From CAYIRQ01 sp964365905 (GTDB taxonomy: Bacteria > Patescibacteriota > Gracilibacteria > Peribacterales > Peribacteraceae): 17,806 bases of DNA. Positions 7,385 to 15,908 of the stretch are shown here, piece by piece. Positions within the stretch are counted from its first letter, which is position 1, and each line of letters opens with the position of its first letter. The stretch is taken from the NCBI GenBank assembly GCA_964365905.1, contig CAYIRQ010000013.1, positions 1 to 17,806 on the forward strand. The letters are read 5' to 3'. The translations under genes and the position numbers were made by a program. The notes below the pieces were generated by a model. That model was not told the DNA's origin. It saw only the letters and a list, made by a program, of their open reading frames with translations, and made no database searches.

Positions 7385-7411
7385 TTAGCACTCTGGGATC
7401 TTGGGTGCTAC
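7385..7411. promoter_or_regulatory. CIRCE operator for HrcA
   Basis: TTAGCACTC (7385-7393), nine bases, then GGGTGCTAC (7403-7411). The consensus is TTAGCACTC-N9-GAGTGCTAA: the left arm is perfect and the right arm differs at two positions. The spacing is exact. It sits just upstream of the hrcA GTG on the minus strand and overlaps a possible -10 (TAAACT, 7387-7382, seven bases from the start codon). A second possible -10 is TATGAT (7441-7436), which would place the operator in the leader. Either location fits repression. Confidence 0.88.
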
Positions 7412-7480
7412 GGGCCAATTGGAAAATGTGTGGAGATCATATCTGCTTATGGGGCTTTAAATGAGAGAAAATTTAGATTC

Positions 7481-7496
7481 TGTTATGATGTATCGA
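7481..7496 (+). promoter_or_regulatory. Extended -10 promoter / repeated motif upstream of yerC-like gene, copy 1
   Basis: TGTTATGATGTATCGA contains an extended -10 (TG, one base, TATGAT at 7484-7489). The same 16 bases recur at 8023-8038, just past the gene. It would give a leader of about 40 bases before the ATG at 7537. No good -35 is visible, as is common for extended -10 promoters. Confidence 0.5.
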
Positions 7497-7536
7497 AACA
7501 CTGGAACAATCTTGATGGAGAGAGTAGTGTGGGAAC

Positions 7537-7995
7537 ATGACGAAAGTTGAATCGGCCAGAATTCCCAAGGAACAGAAGCAGGAACTAGAGGAGGAGCTTC
7601 TGGGTGCACTTCTGAAATTCCATCTCTCGCAGGATGGAGTGAATTTTATGAGAACTCTCCTCACGGAGAGTGAAGTCGTGATGCTTGCGAGGAGATTACG
7701 TATTGCGCGGCAACTTCTCCAGGGAAGATCGTACCGTTGGATTGCAAAAAATCTTCGCGTAGGCCTTGATACAATCGAGAAAGTACACCACTGGCTCGAT
7801 GAAAAATTTGAAGATTATCGCAGCGTTCTTCCTCCACTCGTGAAGAGGGGGCCAGTGCGCTTGAAGAGGCGAAGGGCATTCATCGAGCCCCATTCCTTTC
7901 GCGATCTTCGTCGTCGCTACCCGGCGCACATGCTTTTCCTCAATATTCTTCTTGGAGATCCTCGTTACGAGTGGGTGGAGGAAGATGAGAACTGA
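7537..7995 (+). CDS. TrpR/YerC-family DNA-binding protein
   Basis: A small regulator of the TrpR-like YerC/YecD family. The 152 residues have a helical N-terminal part (LLGALLKFHLSQDGVNFMRTLLT), the signature LTESEVVMLARRLRIARQLLQG (42-63) and a helix-turn-helix SYRWIAKNLRVGLDTIEKVHHWL (65-87). The C-terminal 60 residues are basic (KRGPVRLKRRRAF) and extend beyond the usual 100-residue family size, possibly adding DNA contact. The ligand is unknown; the tryptophan-binding pocket of TrpR is generally not conserved in YerC. An identical 16-base motif lies on both sides of the gene and may be its own control site. It diverges from hrcA. Family assignment is confident, target not. Confidence 0.85.
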   Translation: MTKVESARIPKEQKQELEEELLGALLKFHLSQDGVNFMRTLLTESEVVMLARRLRIARQLLQGRSYRWIAKNLRVGLDTIEKVHHWLDEKFEDYRSVLPPLVKRGPVRLKRRRAFIEPHSFRDLRRRYPAHMLFLNILLGDPRYEWVEEDEN

Positions 7996-8010
7996 AATTC
8001 GATGAAGCAT

Positions 8011-8040
8011 GATCGATGAAAGTGTTATGATGTATCGATC
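8011..8040. promoter_or_regulatory. Repeated extended -10 motif, copy 2, within an inverted repeat
   Basis: TGTTATGATGTATCGA (8023-8038) repeats the motif upstream of the yerC-like gene. Here it is bracketed by GATCGAT (8011-8017) and ATCGATC (8034-8040), perfect 7-base inverted arms. Nothing longer than a 10-codon frame starts downstream before rpmE on the opposite strand. It could be an operator or a promoter for a short or antisense RNA. Confidence 0.4.
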
Positions 8041-8208
8041 TCCGTGACCCACCGGAACTCATGGTGCTCTCTGCTCAGGCGTATATTCATTGATCGGGCA
8101 TTTTTCCCTGACTTCTCGTCTGATTGAATCTTCTTCCTTCAGGACAGAAGACCAATACCTTGCAATAGAAGATAATTTCAGGACTCATGTGCACAATGAA
8201 AATATGGC

Positions 8209-8538
8209 TCAACTTTTCTTTTTCTTCTTCGGGGTTTTCTTTGCTTTCTCGACTCTCTTCACTTCCAATTTCCGCTCCAGCTTCTCTTCCGGAGACAGCT
8301 TTCGTTTCTTCTCCACTTTCGCAGGAGCAGCTTTCGCGGTCTCAATGCGCTTCTTGAAGCGCTCGACGCGACCCGAGGTGAGGACTCCACGGAACTTGCC
8401 GGTGTAGACCGGGTGACAGTTGCTGCAGACTTCTGTGTGAATTTTCTGCGCCGTTCCTGGGATTTTGAAGATCGCGCCGCACGACGTGCAGGTCACGGTC
8501 GCGTCTTTATAGAACGGTGGATGAATGTCGGATTTCAT
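8209..8538 (-). CDS. rpmE: Ribosomal protein L31 with lysine-rich extension
   Basis: A large-subunit ribosomal protein of the zinc-binding L31 type. From the ATG at 8538 it starts MKSDIHP, the family's usual N-terminus, and has 109 residues. Zinc ligands are probably C17, C20, C38 and C41 (CTSCG and CSNCHP), followed by the conserved VYTGKFRGVLTSGRVERFKKR. The first pair is spaced CxxC where the common form is CxC. Residues 70-109 are an added alanine- and lysine-rich tail, likely binding rRNA. A GTG at 8577 would add 13 residues and overlaps the gyrA stop (GTGA), so translation may be coupled to gyrA even if the ATG is the true start. Confidence 0.93.
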   Translation of the reverse strand: MKSDIHPPFYKDATVTCTSCGAIFKIPGTAQKIHTEVCSNCHPVYTGKFRGVLTSGRVERFKKRIETAKAAPAKVEKKRKLSPEEKLERKLEVKRVEKAKKTPKKKKKS

Positions 8539-8573
8539 TGGCGGGTGCAGGGTAGGGGAAAGCGAGGCGGATG

Positions 8574-11318
<2,745 letters not shown>

Positions 11319-11370
11319 AGTTTTGGTCGCGGGAAGTTTAGGGGAAAATTTGCACTTGTGAAAGTGTTTT

Positions 11371-11425
11371 GTACGTCATGCTGAGTAGCCCCGCGCATGC
11401 GGGGCGTATCGAAGCACGTCGCCGA
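11371..11425. repeat. GTCATGCTGAG-type repeat upstream of gyrA, copy 3
   Basis: CGTCATGCTGAGTAG is followed by the hairpin GCCCCGC-GCAT-GCGGGGC and by GTATCGAAGCACGTCGCCGAAGCG. It resembles the copy at 12292 closely (GTAG.CCGCG.ATGCGGGGCGTATCGA shared). Confidence 0.75.
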
Positions 11426-11437
11426 AGCGTAAAAAAT

Positions 11438-11506
11438 AACCCCTCACCCTATCCCTCTCCCAGCCTTCGCCAAGGCTGCTGCCGGCGGGCCACGGGGAGA
11501 GGGGAT
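11438..11506. repeat. C/G-rich palindromic repeat with nested insertion, copy 1
   Basis: CCCCTCACCCTATCCCTCTCCC and GGGGAGAGGGGA are the two halves of the palindrome also seen at 14435 and 15909. The loop is replaced by about 32 bases that begin with their own hairpin AGCCTT-CGCC-AAGGCT, followed by GCTGCCGGCGGGCCAC. Confidence 0.7.
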
Positions 11507-11512
11507 GTAGGG

Positions 11513-11554
11513 TAATCTGATCTTATGCTTTCGATCGTCAGCACCCCCATCGGC
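11513..11554 (+). pseudogene. Vestigial first ten codons of rsmI with its old promoter
   Basis: ATG at 11525 opens a frame reading MLSIVSTPIG, almost identical to the MLSVVSTPIG at the start of rsmI 90 bases downstream. The DNA differs mainly at third codon positions (CTT TCG ATC GTC AGC ACC against TTA TCC GTT GTT AGC ACT), so this is not a recent copy. After the tenth codon the sequence changes to repeat-like DNA and soon meets a stop. TAATCT (11513-11518) lies six bases before this ATG, a leaderless-type -10, whereas the functional rsmI start has none. Confidence 0.6.
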
Positions 11555-11596
11555 CCGTTCGGTTCACTCCGTTCGCTCAGGGCCTCTCGCAGATAG
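11555..11596. repeat. CTGAGCGAACGGAGTGAA-type repeat between the two rsmI starts
   Basis: On the minus strand it reads GGCCCTGAGCGAACGGAGTG then AACCGAACGGG, the core of a dispersed repeat related to the GTCATGCTGAG..TCGAAG family. It fills most of the space between the vestigial and the functional rsmI start. Confidence 0.5.
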
Positions 11597-11614
11597 TTTT
11601 TCTCCCTTGCTTCC

Positions 11615-12307
11615 ATGTTATCCGTTGTTAGCACTCCCATCGGGAACCTCGGTGATATCACTCTCCGCGCACTGGAGACCTTGAAAGCATGCGATGCGAT
11701 TATTTGCGAGGATACGAGGGTTGCGGGGAAGCTTTTGCATTTATTGCAATTACCAAAGAAGGAGCTTCTTTCTTTTCACTCCTTCAATGAACATCAGAAG
11801 CTTGACTCTCTCATTGCGCGTCTCAAATCCGGCGAGCACATGGCACTCATTTCTGATGCAGGCACACCGGGGATCAGCGACCCGGGCTATCTTCTGATTT
11901 CCAAAGCGCACGAAGCCGGGATCAAGGTGGAGGTCGTTCCCGGACCCTCCGCATTCCTCGCGGCGCTCAGTATCAGCGGTCTCCCGATCCATCATTTCCT
12001 CTACCTCGGATTTCTCCCGGAGAAAAAAGGACGGAGAACGCTCCTTGAATCTTTGAAAGTTGAAGAGCGGACCGTCGTCTTCTACGAGTCGCCGCACAGG
12101 ATCGAGCGGACACTCTCCGAACTTGCAGAGGTTCTTTCTGCAGAGCCCGATCGTCCGATTGTCCTCTGCCGCGAACTCACGAAGATGCATGAGGAGGTGA
12201 TACGGACGACGGTGGGGAAACTCGGTGAAATCATGAGAAGGATCACCATCAAGGGGGAATTTGTGGTGGTGCTGGGAGCAAAGATCTCGTTGTGTCATGC
12301 CGAGTAG
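11615..12307 (+). CDS. rsmI: 16S rRNA 2'-O-methyltransferase RsmI, C-terminally shortened
   Basis: It methylates the 2'-OH of C1402 in 16S rRNA near the decoding centre using S-adenosylmethionine. The tetrapyrrole-methylase fold is complete: STPIGNLGDITLRALETL (6-23), CEDTR (31-35), DAGTPGISDPG (81-91), PGPSA (109-113), YESPHR (157-162) and CRELTKMHEE (185-194). It ends at residue 230, about 50 short of the usual 280, and lacks the C-terminal helical domain. The last residues CHAE and the TAG stop are encoded by a dispersed repeat, so the end was probably remodelled by that insertion. No ribosome-binding site or -10 precedes this ATG, unlike the vestigial start at 11525. Confidence 0.93.
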   Translation: MLSVVSTPIGNLGDITLRALETLKACDAIICEDTRVAGKLLHLLQLPKKELLSFHSFNEHQKLDSLIARLKSGEHMALISDAGTPGISDPGYLLISKAHEAGIKVEVVPGPSAFLAALSISGLPIHHFLYLGFLPEKKGRRTLLESLKVEERTVVFYESPHRIERTLSELAEVLSAEPDRPIVLCRELTKMHEEVIRTTVGKLGEIMRRITIKGEFVVVLGAKISLCHAE

Positions 12308-12340
12308 CGCCGCGTATGCGGGGCGTATCGAGGGATCGTG
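12290..12340. repeat. GTCATGCTGAG-type repeat at the rsmI end, copy 4
   Basis: TGTGTCATGCCGAGTAG overlaps the last four codons and the stop of rsmI and continues CGCCGCGTATGCGGGGCGTATCGAGGGATCG, including an imperfect hairpin. The reading frame through GTCATGC.GAG (His-Ala-Glu) is the same as in gyrA. Confidence 0.75.
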
Positions 12341-12391
12341 ATCCTCTCTTTCTTCGCTTTAAGAAGGGCGAAACAATGATTCCTCAGACTT

Positions 12392-12420
12392 TTGCCAGCG
12401 TTATGGGTGCACGATAATTT
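12392..12420 (+). promoter_or_regulatory. Candidate promoter for the small gene at 12430
   Basis: TTGCCA (12392-12397), 17 bases, TAATTT (12415-12420). The -35 matches at five of six positions. Transcription would start within a few bases of the ATG at 12430. Confidence 0.4.
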
Positions 12421-12429
12421 CAATGAGCA

Positions 12430-12717
12430 ATGATGGGGCTCCATTCCCCTATACCCCTCATGTTCGCATTCGAATCGGCCATGCTTACTCGAAAATCAGA
12501 GACAATGGATGTGCAGAAGCAGGATGCCCGCTGCCGGAGTCGTATTGCTCACCATCTGGAAGAAGGAATGTTTGGACATCGTGCTCAGTTGCATTCTGTC
12601 CTTCACAGTAAGGCATACGATTCTGAAGAAGAAGAGAACCATTTGGTTCCGCGCTTCATGGAATCTTTTCATGATCCGGATGATGCGCGGATGGATCGTG
12701 TGCAGAACTACACGTAG
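12430..12717 (+). CDS. Small hypothetical protein
   Basis: I do not recognise this 95-residue protein. The part from about residue 26 (MDVQKQDARCRSRIAHHLEEG) to the end is charged and hydrophilic, with an acidic patch SEEEEN and a histidine- and aspartate-rich tail. There is no signal peptide or membrane helix, and no motif. Internal ATGs at 12460, 12481 and 12505 are alternative starts; none has a ribosome-binding site. Support comes from the promoter-like sequence just upstream and the ordinary-looking codon use. It sits between rsmI and the convergent asparaginase gene, leaving only eight bases to the latter's stop. It may also be chance open frame. Confidence 0.45.
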   Translation: MMGLHSPIPLMFAFESAMLTRKSETMDVQKQDARCRSRIAHHLEEGMFGHRAQLHSVLHSKAYDSEEEENHLVPRFMESFHDPDDARMDRVQNYT

Positions 12718-12725
12718 TGCTTGCT

Positions 12726-13715
12726 TCACTCATCCAGCTCCCCCACCAAACTTTTCTCCATGATCTCCCGGAGCCGGAGAGGGGTCTTACTCTGCGTGAG
12801 CGCCCACATGAGCTTCACGAGCGCGCATTCGTAGGTCATGTCTTTCCCCGAGATCACGCCGAGCTCCGCGAGATCGAACTCCTTGCGGAAGTGGTGGAAG
12901 TCGACGTGACTTCGGAGGACCTGGGACGTCATGACGAGAGGAATCTTTGCCTCTCGCAAGCGCCCGATCCATGGAAGAATGCGTGCGGGGATCCGTCCCG
13001 GGCCATACGCGCGCAGGACGATCCCGTGGGGTTTCGCTGCGACGGTGGTTTCGAGGAAGGCGTCGGAGAGTCCAGGGTGGAGGGTGAGGAGGAGCACATG
13101 GGGATCAAAAGTGGGTTTGCAACTCAGCGTGCGTTTTCGCCGGGGAACTCTCCACGGGTGGAGCTCAAAATCGGAACTAAAGTCTGCGAGGGGCGGGAAG
13201 CGCGTCGAGTCGAATGTCGTGAGGATGGACTCATTGACTTTCTTCGTCCTGCATCCGCGCAGCACTCGGGGGCCGAGCACGACGCAGACTTCCGCGACGT
13301 CGAGCTGCGCCGCGCGGATCGCGAAGGTGAGATTCATGCGGCAGTCGCCCGCGACGTCATTGAGCGGCAGCAGCGCGCCGGTGAGGATGACGGGCTTGCT
13401 CAGATTCTGGAGCGCGAAGCTGAGCGCGGCCGCGGTGTAGCTCATGGTGTTCGTGCCGTGGATCACGACGAATCCCTCGAAGTCCTTTTCATGCTGCGCG
13501 ATCATTTGCGCGAGCTCCGTCCAGTGATCCGTCGTGACGTCCGCCGAATCGACATTGGCGATCGGAAAAAACTCGAGCGCCACTTCGCGTTGCAATTCGG
13601 GGAGGTGGCGATGGATTTCCCCGAGCGAGTCCACCGGGTCAATGCGGCCCGTCTTCCGGTTCATGACCATCCCAATCGAGCCGCCGACGTAGAGGAGTGC
13701 GATTTTGGGGCGCAT
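12726..13715 (-). CDS. ansA: Type I L-asparaginase family protein with altered active site
   Basis: The fold is that of type I asparaginases, which hydrolyse asparagine to aspartate and ammonia in the cytoplasm. The 329 residues include VGGSIGM (10-16), NVDSADVTTDHW (54-65), VIHGTNTMSYTAAALSFAL (84-102), GCRTKKV (154-160), VLRAYGPGRIP (233-243) and GKDMTYECALVKLMWAL (290-306). Two catalytic positions differ from the family: the first nucleophile threonine of GGTI is serine (S13), and the aspartate of HGTDTM is asparagine (N89). T88 and a lysine at 158 or 159 remain. Activity may be low or directed at another substrate. The gene diverges from ruvA across an inverted array containing TACAAT on each strand. 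Confidence 0.85.
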   Translation of the reverse strand: MRPKIALLYVGGSIGMVMNRKTGRIDPVDSLGEIHRHLPELQREVALEFFPIANVDSADVTTDHWTELAQMIAQHEKDFEGFVVIHGTNTMSYTAAALSFALQNLSKPVILTGALLPLNDVAGDCRMNLTFAIRAAQLDVAEVCVVLGPRVLRGCRTKKVNESILTTFDSTRFPPLADFSSDFELHPWRVPRRKRTLSCKPTFDPHVLLLTLHPGLSDAFLETTVAAKPHGIVLRAYGPGRIPARILPWIGRLREAKIPLVMTSQVLRSHVDFHHFRKEFDLAELGVISGKDMTYECALVKLMWALTQSKTPLRLREIMEKSLVGELDE

Positions 13716-13717
13716 AA

Positions 13718-13791
13718 GTAGCGCAGTAGATTGTAGCTCAGTAGAAGGATTTATTTAGTAGCTACTGCGCTACCCACTACTGCGCTACAAT
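13718..13791. repeat. Facing pair of 7-8 bp word arrays holding two promoters
   Basis: The left arm reads GTAGCGCA, GTAGATT, GTAGCTCA, GTAG; the right arm reads CTACTGCG, CTACCCA, CTACTGCG, CTACAAT. Both have an 8-7-8 spacing. AGATTGTAG (13730-13738) and CTACAATCT (13785-13793) can pair and each contains TACAAT, one per strand, pointing toward the asparaginase gene and ruvA respectively. Confidence 0.8.
13786..13791 (+). promoter_or_regulatory. Candidate -10 of ruvA (leaderless)
   Basis: TACAAT ends six bases before the ruvA ATG at 13798, with no ribosome-binding site between. No -35 resembling TTGACA is visible 16-18 bases upstream. The mirror TACAAT on the minus strand (13736-13731) is 15 bases from the asparaginase ATG. 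Confidence 0.45.
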
Positions 13792-13797
13792 CTGTCT

Positions 13798-14370
13798 ATG
13801 ATCCGTTCCCTGCGCGGCACCGTGCGGAAAAGCGATATTCCGTTCGTCACCCTCGAGGTTGCCGGCGTCGGATACGAAATTCAGTGCACGCTCCCGCTTT
13901 GGGAAGTGCTGCTCGAGGGCGCGGACGCGCAGCTCCATACGTACACGTTCGTCCGCGAAGATCGTCTGGAGCTTTTCGGCTTTCCCTCGGAATCCGATCG
14001 CAGGCTCTTCTGCCATTTCCTGAATGTCCCCGGCATCGGGCCGCGCACCGCGCTCCAACTCTGCGGCGTGCCGCAGGGGCATCTCGTGCGCGCGGTTGAA
14101 AGCCAGGATGCGCGCATGCTCTCCGCGCTCAAGGGCATCGGGAAGAAAATGGCGGAGAAACTCCTCGTCGAACTCCAGTCGCTCGCGGAGAAAGGGATCC
14201 TGCGGTCGTCTGCGGAAGCGGGCAGCAGCCTCGCGATCGATGCAGACGCGCTCGAGGCGCTCCGCAGTCTCGGCTACGACGAACGCACCGTGCTTGCCCG
14301 ACTGCGGGACGTGCCGAAGGACGTCAAGACGACGGAGGGGAGGGTGAAGCATGTGCTACAGACCCTTTGA
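13798..14370 (+). CDS. ruvA: Holliday junction DNA helicase subunit RuvA
   Basis: It binds Holliday junctions as a tetramer and loads the RuvB motor for branch migration. The 190 residues are close to the usual 190-205. The N-terminal OB fold runs to about 65 (MIRSLRGTVRKSD..EDRLELFGF). Two helix-hairpin-helix motifs follow: LNVPGIGPRTALQL (74-87) and LKGIGKKMAEKLLVEL (110-125). After a linker, the RuvB-binding domain III is DADALEALRSLGYDERTV (147-164). The start at 13798 gives the canonical MI-sLRG N-terminus. ruvB and ruvC are not in the window. A terminator-type hairpin with a T6 tract lies about 140 bases downstream. Confidence 0.97.
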   Translation: MIRSLRGTVRKSDIPFVTLEVAGVGYEIQCTLPLWEVLLEGADAQLHTYTFVREDRLELFGFPSESDRRLFCHFLNVPGIGPRTALQLCGVPQGHLVRAVESQDARMLSALKGIGKKMAEKLLVELQSLAEKGILRSSAEAGSSLAIDADALEALRSLGYDERTVLARLRDVPKDVKTTEGRVKHVLQTL

Positions 14371-14434
14371 AAGACTCCAAGATTCCAAGGGTCCAAGGTT
14401 CCAAGAAAATCACAAAAACAAAAACAACAAACAT

Positions 14435-14530
14435 CCTCTCTCCCATGGGGAGAGAGTGAGAGTGAGGGGAGATAAAACATTTTCTTGTTTTTTTCCCCTC
14501 ATCCTATCCTTCTCCCAAAGGGAGAAGGGA
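14435..14530. repeat. C/G-rich palindromic repeat, copy 2 (two half-sites)
   Basis: CTCTCTCCC-ATG-GGGAGAGAG followed by TGAGAGTGAGGGG forms the left half. CCCCTCATCCTATCC then TTCTCCC-AAA-GGGAGAA forms the right half, inverted. An A/T-rich spacer of about 25 bases separates them. The left half is nearly identical to the copy at 15909. Confidence 0.8.
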
Positions 14531-14536
14531 TTTTTT
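14508..14536 (+). terminator. Rho-independent terminator after ruvA, made from the repeat
   Basis: CCTTCTCCC (14508-14516), loop AAA, GGGAGAAGG (14520-14528), then GA and TTTTTT (14531-14536). The stem is a perfect 9 bp with a U-tract, so the right half of the palindromic repeat works as a terminator on the plus strand. Confidence 0.75.
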
Positions 14537-14589
14537 GACGTTTGTTTGGAATCTTGGTGTCTTGGCTTCTTGGAATCTTTCCTTTGGGT

Positions 14590-14619
14590 TTGATGATTGA
14601 GAACCGATTCAGGTAAAGT
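14590..14619 (+). promoter_or_regulatory. Candidate pgi promoter (leaderless)
   Basis: TTGATG (14590-14595), 18 bases, TAAAGT (14614-14619). The -10 ends seven bases before the pgi GTG at 14627. Hexamer matches are moderate. Confidence 0.4.
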
Positions 14620-14626
14620 ATGAACG

Positions 14627-15907
14627 GTGCTCCAATTAGATATCACCGGCACCCTCGCGAAAACGATCACGCCGAGTCTCGGTATTCCCGAGCAGGAGTT
14701 TCCTTCGATGCGGAACACTCTGAAGTATCACATGGAGGATTTTCTCCGGGAGCGTGCGCAGGGGATGCATGCCTGGGCGCAGGCACCGTACGATCGCGAA
14801 GTGCCACGTCTCACGGATGAGCTCAAGGAGCGACTCCGCCGGGAGCGCTTTGAGACGATTCTCTGGATCGGCATCGGGGGATCGAGCCTCGGGCCGCGGG
14901 TGATCAAGGAAGTGTTTGAGCGCGTCGAGACCCCCGAGCTCGTGGTGCTCGATACGATCGACCCCGCGATCCTCATCGAAGAGCTCAAGATGGTTGATTT
15001 CGAGCGCACGCTCCTCGTCATCGCCAGCAAGTCGGGTGGGACGCTCGAACCCATGAGCCTCTTCTTCCTGCTGCTGGATCACCTGAAATCTGTCCTTCAA
15101 GAGAAGGCATCATCCCATGTGGTCGTTATCACCGATCCCGCGAGCGGTCTTCTCCATGAGATCGCGGAGCGCGAGGGATATGCGACGCTCCCCATTCATC
15201 CCGCAATCGGCGGCCGCTACTCGATCTTCACTCCTGTCGGGCTCCTCCCTCTCGCGCTCCTCCATGGGGACGTTGCTTCCTTCCTCCGCGGCGCACGAGA
15301 GATGGATACGCTCTGCCAGAACCTTACCTTGGAAGAAAATCCCGCGGCACAGCTTGCGGCGGTCCAATTCATCCTCGATGCGCGACGGAACTACCCGATC
15401 AGAGTCATCATGCCGTACTCCACGCGCCTGCAATCCCTTGGCCGCTGGGAGCAGCAGCTGCTCGCGGAAAGTCTCGGCAAGACCGAAGCCTACGGTCCCA
15501 CGCCGCTTGCGAGCATCGGGCCCCAGGATCAGCACAGCATGCTCCAGCAGTGGATGCAGGGACGCAGGCTCCATTGGCACCTCTTCATCCGCGAAGACGA
15601 GAAACCGCGACTGCTCCTCCCCGAGGTGAAAGAGGAGGGGCTCACGTATCTCTCCGGAAAATCCCTCGGGCAGGTGCTCGATGCGCTCGCGGAGGGAACG
15701 GCGCAATCCCTCACTGCGGCGAAACGCCCGCATGCGACGATCACGCTCCCGCGACTCGACGAGTATCACCTCGGCCAGCTCTTCACGCTCTTCATGACGG
15801 AAGTCGTTCTCCTCGGGAAACTCTACCGCGTGGATCCCTACGGTCAGCCGGGAGTGGAATTAGGCAAACAGATTGCGAAAGACATGCTTTCAAAGGGTTC
15901 CTTATAA
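14627..15907 (+). CDS. pgi: Glucose-6-phosphate isomerase
   Basis: It interconverts glucose-6-phosphate and fructose-6-phosphate in glycolysis. The 426 residues resemble the short bacterial form (about 450). Motifs are WIGIGGSSLGPR (80-91), ASKSGGTLEP (133-142, phosphate binding), GGRYSIFTPVGLLP (195-208), the catalytic glutamate E281 in LLAESLGK, H303 in GPQDQHSMLQQ and K414 in GQPGVELGK. The family usually has ET where this one has EP (141-142), a minor oddity. The GTG start is chosen because it gives a complete N-terminus and sits seven bases after a -10-like hexamer; the nearby ATG at 14620 is out of frame. The stop is directly followed by a palindromic repeat. Confidence 0.96.
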   Translation: MLQLDITGTLAKTITPSLGIPEQEFPSMRNTLKYHMEDFLRERAQGMHAWAQAPYDREVPRLTDELKERLRRERFETILWIGIGGSSLGPRVIKEVFERVETPELVVLDTIDPAILIEELKMVDFERTLLVIASKSGGTLEPMSLFFLLLDHLKSVLQEKASSHVVVITDPASGLLHEIAEREGYATLPIHPAIGGRYSIFTPVGLLPLALLHGDVASFLRGAREMDTLCQNLTLEENPAAQLAAVQFILDARRNYPIRVIMPYSTRLQSLGRWEQQLLAESLGKTEAYGPTPLASIGPQDQHSMLQQWMQGRRLHWHLFIREDEKPRLLLPEVKEEGLTYLSGKSLGQVLDALAEGTAQSLTAAKRPHATITLPRLDEYHLGQLFTLFMTEVVLLGKLYRVDPYGQPGVELGKQIAKDMLSKGSL

Positions 15908-15908
15908 T

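Larger units (their letters stand above)
14376..14583. repeat. Facing pair of 8-bp word arrays enclosing a palindromic repeat
   Basis: The left arm (14376-14407) is four exact-period units: TCCAAGAT, TCCAAGGG, TCCAAGGT, TCCAAGAA. The right arm (14544-14583) is the opposite strand with the same period: GTTTGGAA, TCTTGGTG, TCTTGGCT, TCTTGGAA, TCTTTCCT. Between them lies the C/G-rich palindrome at 14435-14530. The whole fills the ruvA-pgi gap; no gene is seen in it. Confidence 0.85.

Noticed and set aside
8038..8208. Possible small RNA or short gene between the yerC-like gene and rpmE.
   Set aside because: Only a 10-codon frame (8060) and a bulged hairpin without a T-tract were found; kept as a question in the findings, not called as a gene.
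11340..11370. CACTT-GTGA-AAGTG inverted repeat upstream of gyrA as an operator.
   Set aside because: The arms are only five bases and no known operator matches; too weak to call.
11635..11643. TTAGCACTC, a perfect CIRCE half-site, at the start of rsmI.
   Set aside because: No matching right arm lies nine bases downstream, and the bases are codons 5-8 of the conserved VSTPIG start.
12717..13721. Long plus-strand open frame (334 codons) opposite the asparaginase gene.
   Set aside because: The minus strand has the full set of asparaginase motifs; the plus frame is rich in Arg, Glu and His as expected of a shadow.
14871..14905. GIGGSSLGP of Pgi as a nucleotide-binding glycine loop.
   Set aside because: It is the conserved sugar-isomerase (SIS) motif of glucose-6-phosphate isomerases, and all catalytic residues of that enzyme follow.
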